This document shows positions 29,653 through 38,319 of a stretch of DNA of 64,000 bases, piece by piece. Position 1 is the first letter of the stretch, and each line of letters begins with the position of its first letter. The notes below the pieces were generated by a model. The model was not told where the DNA came from, searched no databases, and was given only the letters and a program-made list of their open reading frames with translations. The position numbers and the translations under genes were made by a program. The stretch spans positions 51,407-115,406 of the forward strand of contig JBFWMB010000001.1 of NCBI GenBank assembly GCA_050251815.1, read 5' to 3'. The DNA is from GWE2-40-63 sp050251815 (GTDB lineage Bacteria; Bacteroidota; Bacteroidia; Bacteroidales; SZUA-534).

Positions 29653-30388
29653 TAGCTGTGCTTTTATTGTGTTGATTTGAATTCTCGCTGTATACTTCGT
29701 AGAAATACTCATTCGTTATATTGTCGCTAAAATCCAGATGCATCTGCTTAGCCTTTTCCCGGGAAAAATTTTCAATGGCCTGGTACATGGCCGTTCCTCC
29801 GGTAACATCAAAAATAGCTTGAAGTTCGTCTAAATCTTCCCGGGAAATTTTTCGTAAAGTACCCGCTCCCGGTTTGTTGTAATTGGCTCCCAATCTATCC
29901 ATAATATCATCAGCATTATCAACAACCCAGCGCCAAACCGGTCCCTGTTCAGGATGCAACTCAGGAGCAAGTCCCTGTGGATGTACGCAATATCCAAACT
30001 TCAGAATATTTTCGCCCACCGTACGTTTAATGGCAAATTGCTGTCGACCTTTTTCCGACTCAACAAAATATCCCAGATTAATGGACAATTTACGTAGGGC
30101 CTGAATTACAAAACCCGGTGTATTATCGCGGGGACAACGGGTTTTGCACGACATACACTGCCCACAATACCATATGGTTTCTGACTTTAGTAAGTCGATT
30201 ATTGATTCGTCGGATTTATCCTGCAACTGATTTAAAAGCCTTCGTGGATCGTAATTGTAAAACTCTGCCGCAGGGCAAACTGAAGTACAAATCCCACAAT
30301 TCATGCAGGTATGGTAACCTTCAACAAATCGAACATCACTTAATAACTGTTCAAATAAAGGTTTCATCTGTTTATAATTTGTTTTCAT
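29633..30388 (-). CDS. HdrC-like 2x[4Fe-4S] protein
   Basis: The 251-residue protein, first of the Hdr-like operon, carries CMNCGICTSVCP and CGQCMSCKTRCP, the two cluster motifs of HdrC, and an extra C-terminal helical region of about 130 residues of unknown role (GAGTLRKISREDLDELQAIF). It would pass electrons from the HdrA-like protein to HdrB. Its end overlaps the HdrB-like start by 20 bases, indicating coupled translation. Confidence 0.86.
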   Translation of the reverse strand: MKTNYKQMKPLFEQLLSDVRFVEGYHTCMNCGICTSVCPAAEFYNYDPRRLLNQLQDKSDESIIDLLKSETIWYCGQCMSCKTRCPRDNTPGFVIQALRKLSINLGYFVESEKGRQQFAIKRTVGENILKFGYCVHPQGLAPELHPEQGPVWRWVVDNADDIMDRLGANYNKPGAGTLRKISREDLDELQAIFDVTGGTAMYQAIENFSREKAKQMHLDFSDNITNEYFYEVYSENSNQHNKSTANVETKK

Positions 30389-30810
30389 TCGTCAGATGCC
30401 TGCTCCGATAAATCGGGGGAACAACCATAAAATAATCGAGCGCATGCATTAAACTAATGTTTCATTGGTTGAAATATGAATGATAATTTCAAACGAAATT
30501 AAAGAGAAAGCGAAAGCTATTTTACCGTAATATTACCCAAACACTGAGCGTTTTAAAGCATATTTTGGGGTGGTATTTATACGAATTAGCACCACTGTGT
30601 GCAGGTTACGGATGGTTTGAACCTGGAAGCCTGCCCTGCCAGTAGCAGATTAGGATTTAGACCTTAGGCTGAAGACGCATTACGTAATGTGAAGGTTTTG
30701 GAAAAACATGTCCTGTGTTTCCTGCCTAAAGAAAAACGTGGTTTAATAACTATTTGTAAAGCAATCATTGAGTTTTCACTTTAAGAATCCTTATCATTGT
30801 CGAAAAAAAG
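30389..30810. other. Intergenic region between Hdr-like operon and methyltransferase
   Basis: A 422-base divergent gap that should hold both promoters. It contains a perfect 12-base palindrome at 30678-30689 (CATTACGTAATG) and a weak stem GTGGT/ACCAC (30570-30595). No ORF or recognisable RNA gene was found. Confidence 0.5.
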
Positions 30811-31602
30811 ATGCACCGGATTCAACTCGTGTTAGCCTACATAAAATTCTGGTTTACTGCCCGAAACCGCAAGGGATTTGGTATTCATTCTCCCTTTGTT
30901 TTTAAGCTTGTTACCCAGGTAATCCACGATTACACCCCATTTTACTGTTATGCCGAAATTGAAAAAGAGCGTAATTCGCTGCTCAATAATCATTCATTTA
31001 TTCCGGTAAACGATTTGGGAACGGGAAAAACCAAATACAAATGGAACCGGCGAAAAATTTCGAAAATTGCCAAATACTCCTTAAAACCAGCCAGACAAGC
31101 ACAATTATTGTTTCGCCTGGTTAATTATTTTGGGTACAGAAACCTGCTTGAGCTGGGCACCTCGCTGGGAATAACCAGCAGCTACCTGGCAAAAACCGAC
31201 AGCCGGACAAAACTCATTACACTCGAAGGTTGTGCAAACACAGCCGGATTAGCCCATGAAACTTTCAAAAAACTGCATATCAACAATGCGGAACTATGGG
31301 TTGGCGAATTTGGACAAACCTTGCCGCAAGCCCTCGGAAAATTAGACAAACTCGACTTTGTTTTTTTTGATGGCAACCACACCCAATCAGCAACACTTGA
31401 GTATTTTGAGCGGTGCCTTAAAAAGACTCATAACGAAACCCTGTTTGTTTTCGACGATATTTATTTGAATAGCGAAATGGAGGTTGCCTGGCAAACCATA
31501 AAAAAGCATCCCCAGGTTCGCGTTACGCTAAACCTGTTTCATCTGGGACTTGTGTTTTTCAGAAAAGAACTTAGCAGGCAGCATTTTAAACTAAGGTTTT
31601 AA
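30811..31602 (+). CDS. Class I SAM-dependent methyltransferase
   Basis: The 263-residue protein has the Rossmann motif I LLELGTSLGITSSYLAK, motif II LITLEGCAN, and the acidic LDFVFFDGNHT and VFDDIYLN of O-methyltransferase-type folds. It starts with a helical N-terminal segment (FWFTARNRKGFGIHSPFVFKL) typical of uncharacterised Bacteroidota homologues. The substrate cannot be deduced. It opens a plus-strand group with an ABC ATPase 71 bases downstream. Confidence 0.8.
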   Translation: MHRIQLVLAYIKFWFTARNRKGFGIHSPFVFKLVTQVIHDYTPFYCYAEIEKERNSLLNNHSFIPVNDLGTGKTKYKWNRRKISKIAKYSLKPARQAQLLFRLVNYFGYRNLLELGTSLGITSSYLAKTDSRTKLITLEGCANTAGLAHETFKKLHINNAELWVGEFGQTLPQALGKLDKLDFVFFDGNHTQSATLEYFERCLKKTHNETLFVFDDIYLNSEMEVAWQTIKKHPQVRVTLNLFHLGLVFFRKELSRQHFKLRF

Positions 31603-31673
31603 GCAAAAAACTTTTAAAAGGTAATTAAACCATTACTTTTGCGTTTAACAAAAATTATAAAGTCCAAACCAAC

Positions 31674-32387
31674 ATGGAGCAGGTAATAATCATAAAAGAT
31701 ATAAAAAAAATATATCAGGTTGGATTTCAGGAAGTAAACGCCTTAGCTGGCATAAACCTTTCGATACACAAAAATGAATATGTGGCCATTATGGGGCCTT
31801 CGGGTTCCGGAAAATCAACCTTAATGAATATTATTGGCTGCCTCGACACGCCTTCGCTTGGCGAATACTGGCTGAATGGAAGCGATGTGAGCCGTTTACA
31901 GGACGAAGCGCTGGCTGCAATCCGAAATAAAGAGATTGGCTTCATTTTTCAAACCTTCAATTTGCTTCCGCGATACAATGCCATTGAAAATGTAGCCGTT
32001 CCTCTTATTTACGCCGGAATAAGCCGACAAGAGCGGGTTGAGTTGGCCAAAGCTGCGCTCACACAAGTAGGCCTGCACGACCGGATGGATCACAAACCCA
32101 ATGAAATGTCGGGTGGCCAACGCCAAAGAGTAGCCATTGCCAGGGCTTTAGTTAATAGCCCATCGATAATACTAGCCGATGAACCTACCGGAAATCTCGA
32201 TTCCAAAACATCGGAAGAGATTATGCGTTTACTGGGTGATTTGCATCGAAAAGGCAATACCATTGTTTTGGTAACCCACGAAGAGGAAATTGCCCTGAAC
32301 GCAAAGCGTATTGTGCGCTTACGCGATGGAATAATTGAAAAAGATGAACTGGTTAACAAGTACAATGAAGTAAAAAACTTAGCTTAA
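31674..32387 (+). CDS. LolD/MacB-type ABC transporter ATPase
   Basis: The 237-residue ATPase shows Walker A GPSGSGKST, Q-loop FIFQTFNLLP, signature MSGGQRQRVAIARAL, Walker B ILADEPTGNLD and the switch His in VTHEEE. This set marks the MacB/LolD/FtsE class that drives permeases in lipoprotein release, efflux or division. No permease gene is adjacent, so the partner is elsewhere. A role in lipoprotein or drug export is possible; unresolved. Confidence 0.9.
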   Translation: MEQVIIIKDIKKIYQVGFQEVNALAGINLSIHKNEYVAIMGPSGSGKSTLMNIIGCLDTPSLGEYWLNGSDVSRLQDEALAAIRNKEIGFIFQTFNLLPRYNAIENVAVPLIYAGISRQERVELAKAALTQVGLHDRMDHKPNEMSGGQRQRVAIARALVNSPSIILADEPTGNLDSKTSEEIMRLLGDLHRKGNTIVLVTHEEEIALNAKRIVRLRDGIIEKDELVNKYNEVKNLA

Positions 32388-32438
32388 AAACAAACATCAA
32401 AAAAAAAAGCACATAACGTAATTATTAATAACCCATTT

Positions 32439-32990
32439 ATGAAAATATACACCAAAACAGGCGATAAGGGAACAACAGCTTTAATAAGCGGTAAACGGGT
32501 TTCAAAATACCATTTGCGGATTGAAGCTTACGGATCGGTTGACGAACTGATGGCTTTTACCGCAGTTCTTTACGACAGCATTCAAAACCCCCGTCATAAA
32601 ACCTTTTTACTCGAAGTCCAGGACCGGCTAATGACCGCAGCCACCATACTGGCTGCCGACTGTGAGGACTGTGATTTTAAATTGCCTGAAATTATTGACG
32701 CTGATATTGATGCCATTGAAAAAGAAATTGATGCATTGGATGCCGATTTACCCCAATTAAGCCATTTTATTTTACCCGGGGGACACCCAGCCATTTCAAA
32801 CTCCCACGTTGCCCGAACCGTTTGTCGGCGATGCGAGCGGCTGGCCCTGAAAGTGCACGACCGGGAAGCACCCTGCCTTGATGTGGTAAAATACCTGAAT
32901 CGTTTATCCGATTATTTCTTTGTTTTATCAAGAAAACTGGCAAAAGAGTTAACTATTGATGAAATAAGTTGGATTCCACGATCCAAGTAA
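32439..32990 (+). CDS. PduO-type cob(I)alamin adenosyltransferase
   Basis: The 183-residue protein has the PduO-type signature MKIYTKTGDKGTTAL at the N-terminus for ATP binding, IEAYGSVDELMAF, and VARTVCRRCERLAL with the conserved Arg/Glu pattern. It makes adenosylcobalamin from cob(I)alamin and ATP. Adenosylcobalamin serves methylmalonyl-CoA mutase, consistent with the acyl-CoA carboxylase encoded further along. It follows the ABC ATPase by 51 bases. Confidence 0.93.
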   Translation: MKIYTKTGDKGTTALISGKRVSKYHLRIEAYGSVDELMAFTAVLYDSIQNPRHKTFLLEVQDRLMTAATILAADCEDCDFKLPEIIDADIDAIEKEIDALDADLPQLSHFILPGGHPAISNSHVARTVCRRCERLALKVHDREAPCLDVVKYLNRLSDYFFVLSRKLAKELTIDEISWIPRSK

Positions 32991-33049
32991 GGATTTTTTT
33001 TGTATATATTTGCAACTTTTAAAAAAAACGGTAACTAAATTAAATAACT

Positions 33050-33271
33050 ATGTATTGGACACTTGAATTAGCCTCAAAATTAGAAGATGCTCCATGGCCT
33101 GCCACCAAAGAAGAATTGATTGATTTTGCAATCCGTTCAGGTGCACCGCTAGAGGTTATCGAGAACCTTCAGGAGATTGAGGATGAAGGCGACATTTACG
33201 AAAGTATTGACGACATCTGGCCTGACTATCCAAGCAAAGATGATTTCTTCTTTAATGAAGATGAATACTAA
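33050..33271 (+). CDS. Small acidic DUF2795-type protein
   Basis: The 73-residue protein reads MYWTLELASKLEDAPWP at the start, then ATKEELIDFAIRSGAP and an acidic tail with DDIWPDYPSKDD. It resembles the DUF2795 family of short helical proteins common in Bacteroidota; function unknown. A clear terminator follows immediately (33283-33310). A TTTG-TAnnTTTG-like stretch, TATATATTTGC, lies about 47 bases upstream and could give it its own promoter. Confidence 0.8.
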   Translation: MYWTLELASKLEDAPWPATKEELIDFAIRSGAPLEVIENLQEIEDEGDIYESIDDIWPDYPSKDDFFFNEDEY

Positions 33272-33282
33272 AAAAATAAGTT

Positions 33283-33310
33283 AAAAGCCACTTTATTCGA
33301 GTGGCTTTTT
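33283..33310 (+). terminator. Rho-independent terminator after the DUF2795-type gene
   Basis: Perfect 10-base arms (33283-33292, 33300-33309) enclose a 7-base loop, and the second arm ends in a run of five T. It closes the plus-strand group. Confidence 0.9.
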
Positions 33311-33495
33311 ACGTTTTATCTATTTTATACCACATACCCCGCAGCAAGCTGATGGAACAGCAAAAAAGAACTACAACCATTACCGCAGCATAGTGCAGGA
33401 AATAAAACCTCAAGATTCCCTTTGTTTCACGCCGGGAGCAGTTCGATTTGGTGCTTTCAGTTCATCATCACAGATGAAAGCATAGTATCAGAGAT

Positions 33496-35022
33496 TTAAG
33501 GCCATACAAAAACTTCCAGCGGCTTTTTAGGCCTGAAAAGCAAATGCCACTCAAAACCCTTAACCTTTAATTCAGCTGGTGGCAAATCCTCCAAAGGATA
33601 CATAGCTCCTTCGTAATTACTCCTGTAGGTAAGCCGGTTCAACTTATTATTCTTTAACGTTATGGATATATTGCTGCTTTTACTCTTATTGACTCCCATA
33701 ATGCCATATTCATCGACCGGGAAGTATATGGTTTCGCTTTTTTTGAACACATCAATCTTCGACAGTTGATTGTTTTTCAGGTAGCCTATCATTTCATCGC
33801 CTTTCACCTGATTGAAATGGAGGGAATCTTCCTTTGAAATAATCAATCCGCCATTGTAGAGTTTAAAATGATCGAGTTTTTCATCCACCACAAAACCTTC
33901 GATATAGGTTGCCGTAATCTGATTCTCTTCGGCCCATAAAATGGGTGAACCATAAAATCTGACAATGGAATCGGCCATGGAAAAAACCAAGCTGTCGGTT
34001 TTTGCCTGAAAGTTCGATTTATAAATTTTGGTGTGATAATATCCCCTAAAAATGCGGTGTTCACCCGAAGTGTCCATCTCAGCATAAAGCGTATCGGCAT
34101 GCATAAAAAGGCTGTCACCCTGCATAATATGAATGAGTAAAGCACTATCGGTAACAAAAAACCGATCTTCGCTTTTCAACACCTCCAGGTAATTTCCTTT
34201 TACTATAAGATCCTGAGTTGTATCGGTAGCTACAACATTCGAATACGCCCGACCAATTTCCTTGTCGCGATCGTAATAAATACTGTCGGCCTGAATGTTT
34301 TGTTCTGAATTTGAAAAGTAAGCTTTCTTTTTAAAAAATGCCACATTATTGGTGGTGTTGTACCACCCAAATTCGGCATACATATAATTGGTATCGTTGT
34401 AAAATTCAGTGGGGCCGTAGAAATAAGCAATTTCCGATTTAGTATTGTATTGCAGACTGTCGGAATAAATCTGAAACTCACCTTCGTTATGATTTACCGT
34501 AACTTTATCGGTAAAATAAACAATGCTGTTGTTCTGATAATAATGACCAATGGTACTGGTTAAAGTAGTTGCACTATCGACAATCTGTGCTCCGTTCAGG
34601 TAATAACCAATGTCGCGCCGGGTGTCGTAGTCGAGCGAATCAGTGTATAAAACCACCTGGGTATCGCGCATAACTACATTGTTACGGAAATGGGCCATTT
34701 TTTTATTTCCGTCGTAAAAAAGGTACTTGCTCCGAACATCGATGGTTGCATCGCCCTCTTTAAAAAGATGCACGTTTCCATAGGCTTCAAATTTGTTTTT
34801 ACTGCCCATAAAATAAGCGCTGTCGCAGGTCATAACCGTACTGTCCTGCCAAAAACGCACATTGCCAATCAAACGCCGGGCTCCATCGCGTATGTTTTTA
34901 TCTGACCGGAAATAATCGGCTTTTCGTATCTCAATTTTTGATGAATTTTGAGAAAAACCTTTACCCAGTGTTAGCAAAACAAGAAAAAATACAACGACTA
35001 TTTTCAATACTATTGGTTTCAT
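33496..35022 (-). CDS. OstA/LptA-like organic solvent tolerance protein
   Basis: The 508-residue protein has a signal peptide (GKGFSQ) and repeated beta-jellyroll motifs of the OstA/LptA fold: DSTVMTCDSAYFMGSKNKFEAYGNVHL-type units recur, such as FYDGNKKMAHFRNN and VTVNHNEGEFQIYSD. Members bind lipopolysaccharide and bridge it to the outer membrane, with LptD. The protein is longer than E. coli LptA (185) and lacks a barrel, so it is an OstA-like periplasmic protein of Bacteroidota. It is 60 bases from the MoxR gene start-side gap, in the same direction. A hairpin with TGCTTTCA/TGAAAGCA arms (33452-33482) lies after its stop. Confidence 0.8.
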   Translation of the reverse strand: MKPIVLKIVVVFFLVLLTLGKGFSQNSSKIEIRKADYFRSDKNIRDGARRLIGNVRFWQDSTVMTCDSAYFMGSKNKFEAYGNVHLFKEGDATIDVRSKYLFYDGNKKMAHFRNNVVMRDTQVVLYTDSLDYDTRRDIGYYLNGAQIVDSATTLTSTIGHYYQNNSIVYFTDKVTVNHNEGEFQIYSDSLQYNTKSEIAYFYGPTEFYNDTNYMYAEFGWYNTTNNVAFFKKKAYFSNSEQNIQADSIYYDRDKEIGRAYSNVVATDTTQDLIVKGNYLEVLKSEDRFFVTDSALLIHIMQGDSLFMHADTLYAEMDTSGEHRIFRGYYHTKIYKSNFQAKTDSLVFSMADSIVRFYGSPILWAEENQITATYIEGFVVDEKLDHFKLYNGGLIISKEDSLHFNQVKGDEMIGYLKNNQLSKIDVFKKSETIYFPVDEYGIMGVNKSKSSNISITLKNNKLNRLTYRSNYEGAMYPLEDLPPAELKVKGFEWHLLFRPKKPLEVFVWP

Positions 35023-35082
35023 TCAAATAATATAAAGCTCACAGTGCATTACAAATGCTGTTCCACAAAACACAAAAGCTTA

Positions 35083-36066
35083 TTAATTAAAATCTTTTTG
35101 GCTGTCGATGAGTTTTTGCACAATATTGTCGACAGTTATACCCTCAGCCTCAGCCTTGTAGTTGCGCACAATACGATGCCGTAAAATTGGGAAGGCTACC
35201 GCATTAACATCTTCCACATCGGGTGAATATTTTCCGGAAACCGCTGCGTGAACTTTTGCTCCAAGAATAAGGAACTGTGATGCGCGGGGTCCGGCCCCCC
35301 AATTTACATACTGGTTGGTAATTGCCAGGGCGTGTTCGGTATTGGGACGAGACTTGGCAGCCAAATTTACCGCATATTTCAACACATGCTCGTTTACGGG
35401 TATCCTCCGGACCAAATGTTGAAAATAAATTATTTCTTCAGCATTCATTACTTTCTCAACCGTTTTTATTGCATCGGAGGTTGTTTCCGAAACAATAGCA
35501 ATCTCATCGTGCAACTTTGGATAGTCGAGTAAAATATTAAACATAAAACGGTCGAGTTGTGCTTCGGGCAAAGGATAGGTACCTTCCTGCTCAATTGGGT
35601 TTTGTGTTGCCAATACAAAAAAAGGTTCCTGCAATTTGTAGGTATTACCGGCAGCCGTTACCGATTTCTCCTGCATGGCTTCGAGCAAAGCCGACTGGGT
35701 TTTGGGAGGTGTTCGGTTAATTTCGTCGGCCAATACAATGTTGGCAAAAAGCGGCCCTTTAACAAACTTAAAGTTGCGATCTTCGGTTAAAATTTCGGCA
35801 CCAATAATATCGGAAGGCATTAAATCGGGAGTAAACTGAATGCGCTTGTAATTTAAGCCCAACGCTCCGGCAATGGTATTCACCAACAATGTTTTTGCCA
35901 GACCAGGAACGCCCACCAACATGCAGTGCCCACCGCTAAAAATTGAAAGCAAGGTATTTTTAACTATTTCATCCTGGCCAATAATCACCTTTTGTACTTC
36001 GGCCAAAAGCTTTTCGAACGATGCTTTTAAAGCATCTACGGCTTCCACGTCACTTTTATAATTCAT
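35083..36066 (-). CDS. MoxR-family AAA+ ATPase
   Basis: The 327-residue ATPase has Walker A GVPGLAKTLL, Walker B VLADEINRTPPKTQSALLEAMQE, sensor FVLATQNPIEQEGTYPLPEAQLDRF and the MoxR C-terminal lid (SRPNTEHALAITNQYV region). MoxR proteins act with von Willebrand-domain partners to mature or assemble complexes; none is adjacent here. It begins 3 bases after the SurA-like gene ends and is probably in the same operon as the chaperone genes. Confidence 0.93.
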   Translation of the reverse strand: MNYKSDVEAVDALKASFEKLLAEVQKVIIGQDEIVKNTLLSIFSGGHCMLVGVPGLAKTLLVNTIAGALGLNYKRIQFTPDLMPSDIIGAEILTEDRNFKFVKGPLFANIVLADEINRTPPKTQSALLEAMQEKSVTAAGNTYKLQEPFFVLATQNPIEQEGTYPLPEAQLDRFMFNILLDYPKLHDEIAIVSETTSDAIKTVEKVMNAEEIIYFQHLVRRIPVNEHVLKYAVNLAAKSRPNTEHALAITNQYVNWGAGPRASQFLILGAKVHAAVSGKYSPDVEDVNAVAFPILRHRIVRNYKAEAEGITVDNIVQKLIDSQKDFN

Positions 36067-36069
36067 AGG

Positions 36070-37419
36070 CTACCTGTTTTTCCAAATTTCGTTTTGGAAT
36101 TTACAGTTTTTATAATCGTCGTCTATTTTAATATAGGTTTCTTTCAAATTTTTCTTAACCCATTCTTCCATATATTCACCACTTTTTTTATTCAGGGCCA
36201 TATCCTGTATTCGCTGATAATCGTCTTTTAAGTTTGCCGGATGAGGCTCTGACTTACTTTTTAGTAAAACCATTTTATAAACGGTTTGACCATTTTCATC
36301 TTCATCTTCGAAAGGTTTCGAAATATCGCCTACCTGCAAATCTTTTATGGCAAAGGCAATTTTAGGGGTTAGATGACCTGCCTCCCAGCGGGAATTTCCG
36401 GTGGCCGGATTAACCATTACGCCGCCGTTTAAGCGGGTATTATCGTCTTCAGAGAATTTCCAGCAGGCTTCTTTAAACGTTAATTCCTTATTTAGAATGG
36501 CTGTACGAACGCTATCGAGCCGGTTTTTAGCCTTAGTTTTTTCATCGAGGCTGATTTTTGGTTTCATTAAGATATGCCGGCAATTGATGCGTTCCCCTTT
36601 TTTCTCAACTAATTGAATGATGTGATAACCGTAATCGGTTTTCACAATTTTTGAGATTTCTCCCACTTTAAGATTAAACGCAACAGCCGAAAATTCGGGA
36701 ACCAAATCGCCACGACTCACAAATCCCAATTCGCCACCGCGGGCTGCAGAACCCGGATCTTCAGAATACAAAACAGCCAGAGTAGCAAAGCTTTCACCAT
36801 TGGTAATCCGTTCCTTGAACTCACGCAGGCGGTCTTTAATCCGAAGAATTTCAACTTCCTGAACCTTAGGATTTACAATAATCTGCTCCATTTCAAATTC
36901 GGTATTGATGATGGGTAAACTGTCGGTGGGAATGCTTTTGTAAAAGGCTTTTACCTCCTGCGGAGTTACTTTTAAATCGGTTGTAACCTGTTGTTGCATG
37001 CGTTGGCTTAAAAGCTGTTCGCGAATAACGTCAGAGAATTCCTCTTTTATCTCCGGGATTGATTTTTTATAGTATTCTTCCAGTTTTTCCTCGCTTCCTA
37101 TCTGATTGATGAAATAATTCAGGCGACGCTCCATTTCTGATTTTACTTCCGCATCACTAACCTCAACACTATCGAGAATCGCCTGATTAACAAGCAATTT
37201 AGCATAAAGCATTTCCTCAAAAACCTCGCAGGTAATATCGCCTGTGGTATAATAACCCTGAGCCCTAAGCTGCAAGGCCTGATTTTCGATGTCGCTCTGG
37301 AGTATGACTTGTTTCCCAACAATAGCCACTACCTGATCAATAATTTGCTTATTCTGAGCTGAAGTTGGGTTGATGAATAGAATGGTTAAAACGATTAAAA
37401 TACTGTTTCTTAATAACAT
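36070..37419 (-). CDS. SurA-like periplasmic peptidyl-prolyl isomerase
   Basis: With start at 37419 the protein has 449 residues; the longer frame to 37470 would overlap the upstream gene by 41 bases. A signal peptide precedes a SurA N-domain (VVAIVGKQVILQSDIENQALQ). Two parvulin-type domains follow: one with LAVLYSEDPGSAARGGELGFVSRG and GYHIIQLVEKKGERINCRHILMKP, the second weaker with EDDNTRLNGGVM. It should act as an outer-membrane protein chaperone. It is third of three consecutive SurA-like genes. Confidence 0.9.
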   Translation of the reverse strand: MLLRNSILIVLTILFINPTSAQNKQIIDQVVAIVGKQVILQSDIENQALQLRAQGYYTTGDITCEVFEEMLYAKLLVNQAILDSVEVSDAEVKSEMERRLNYFINQIGSEEKLEEYYKKSIPEIKEEFSDVIREQLLSQRMQQQVTTDLKVTPQEVKAFYKSIPTDSLPIINTEFEMEQIIVNPKVQEVEILRIKDRLREFKERITNGESFATLAVLYSEDPGSAARGGELGFVSRGDLVPEFSAVAFNLKVGEISKIVKTDYGYHIIQLVEKKGERINCRHILMKPKISLDEKTKAKNRLDSVRTAILNKELTFKEACWKFSEDDNTRLNGGVMVNPATGNSRWEAGHLTPKIAFAIKDLQVGDISKPFEDEDENGQTVYKMVLLKSKSEPHPANLKDDYQRIQDMALNKKSGEYMEEWVKKNLKETYIKIDDDYKNCKFQNEIWKNR

Positions 37420-37429
37420 AAATAAGTTT

Positions 37430-38287
37430 TTAATTGGTATGAATGGTAAATTTCTGCTGGTTAACCGCATCGTTATAAATATTTATCTCGAGGTCTTTTA
37501 TAAGCTTTACCTTACGGTGATTAATCAGAATGTCGTTTATTTGTGGCTTTACAAAAACAAGAGGTGTGGTATCGGATTTCAATTTATAGTCGGTAATGGC
37601 CATAAAATAGCGATACAATGAATCGGAAGCCTCGAGGTAGCGGTTGTATTTTAAAAAATGTTCCTGATCGCTCACCTTGCGGGGGAAGTAGTCCAAGATA
37701 GTATTAAAATACTGCCATTCTTCGCCCATATAAAAGTTTCGGGCATTCTGATAGCAATAGTCTTCGAGCGAAATCATATTCTCTTCGGTTTGTTTTTTTA
37801 TCCAGTTACTAACCTGGTAGCCATCGTGAACTGATTTTGGAATCTGAACAAAAATAGCTTTTACCACATTGCTGTCGAGCCGAAAATTACCGGCATGCTC
37901 GTTATAATATTCCTCAATTTGACTTTCTGTAACTACCGTATCGAGTTTTTCCTGAATCAGCATTTGCTGATACTTAAACAAAAACAACGAGGTACGATAA
38001 TTATCTATCATTATATCAATACTTTGTTGGGTTTTTTTATCCAGGTTCAATTCTGCTTTTTCAAGCAACAATTGATTCCTTACCCATTTTTCAATGTAAT
38101 TCTGAGCAAAGGAGATACTGTCAATTTCTTTCATGTCGGCAGGAACAGCCATTTTCAACTCCGAATAAGTAAGCTTTTTACTGCCTACCACTGCTATAAT
38201 TTTATCGTGATGATTCCCGTTAAAAAGCTGGGAACATCCGGTAATAAAAATTACCAACAGCGCAAGTACACTAAATTTAATTCTCAT
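37430..38287 (-). CDS. SurA_N-like lipoprotein without canonical parvulin domain
   Basis: The 285-residue lipoprotein (lipobox FITGCSQ) starts with a SurA-like N-domain (IIAVVGSKKLTYSELKMAVP, FAQNYIEKWVRNQLLLEKAELN). The region where a parvulin domain would lie (about 150-235) lacks the GGxLG and H-I-L signatures, and the end (PQINDILINHRKVKLIKDLE) is SurA-like. It may be a chaperone without isomerase activity. It lies 10 bases from the preceding and 32 from the following SurA-like gene. Confidence 0.8.
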   Translation of the reverse strand: MRIKFSVLALLVIFITGCSQLFNGNHHDKIIAVVGSKKLTYSELKMAVPADMKEIDSISFAQNYIEKWVRNQLLLEKAELNLDKKTQQSIDIMIDNYRTSLFLFKYQQMLIQEKLDTVVTESQIEEYYNEHAGNFRLDSNVVKAIFVQIPKSVHDGYQVSNWIKKQTEENMISLEDYCYQNARNFYMGEEWQYFNTILDYFPRKVSDQEHFLKYNRYLEASDSLYRYFMAITDYKLKSDTTPLVFVKPQINDILINHRKVKLIKDLEINIYNDAVNQQKFTIHTN

Positions 38288-38319
38288 TTTTGTAAAAAAT
38301 CGGCAATTGCTTGCCTGGT

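Noticed and set aside
30600..30660. A stretch resembling the B12-box of a cobalamin riboswitch (GGAAGCCTGCC-like)
   Set aside because: Only a short fragment matches, the conserved core around it is absent, and it faces no cobalamin gene directly.
33452..33482. Stem TGCTTTCA/TGAAAGCA after the OstA-like gene
   Set aside because: Real inverted repeat but without a following T run; noted with the gene rather than called as a terminator.
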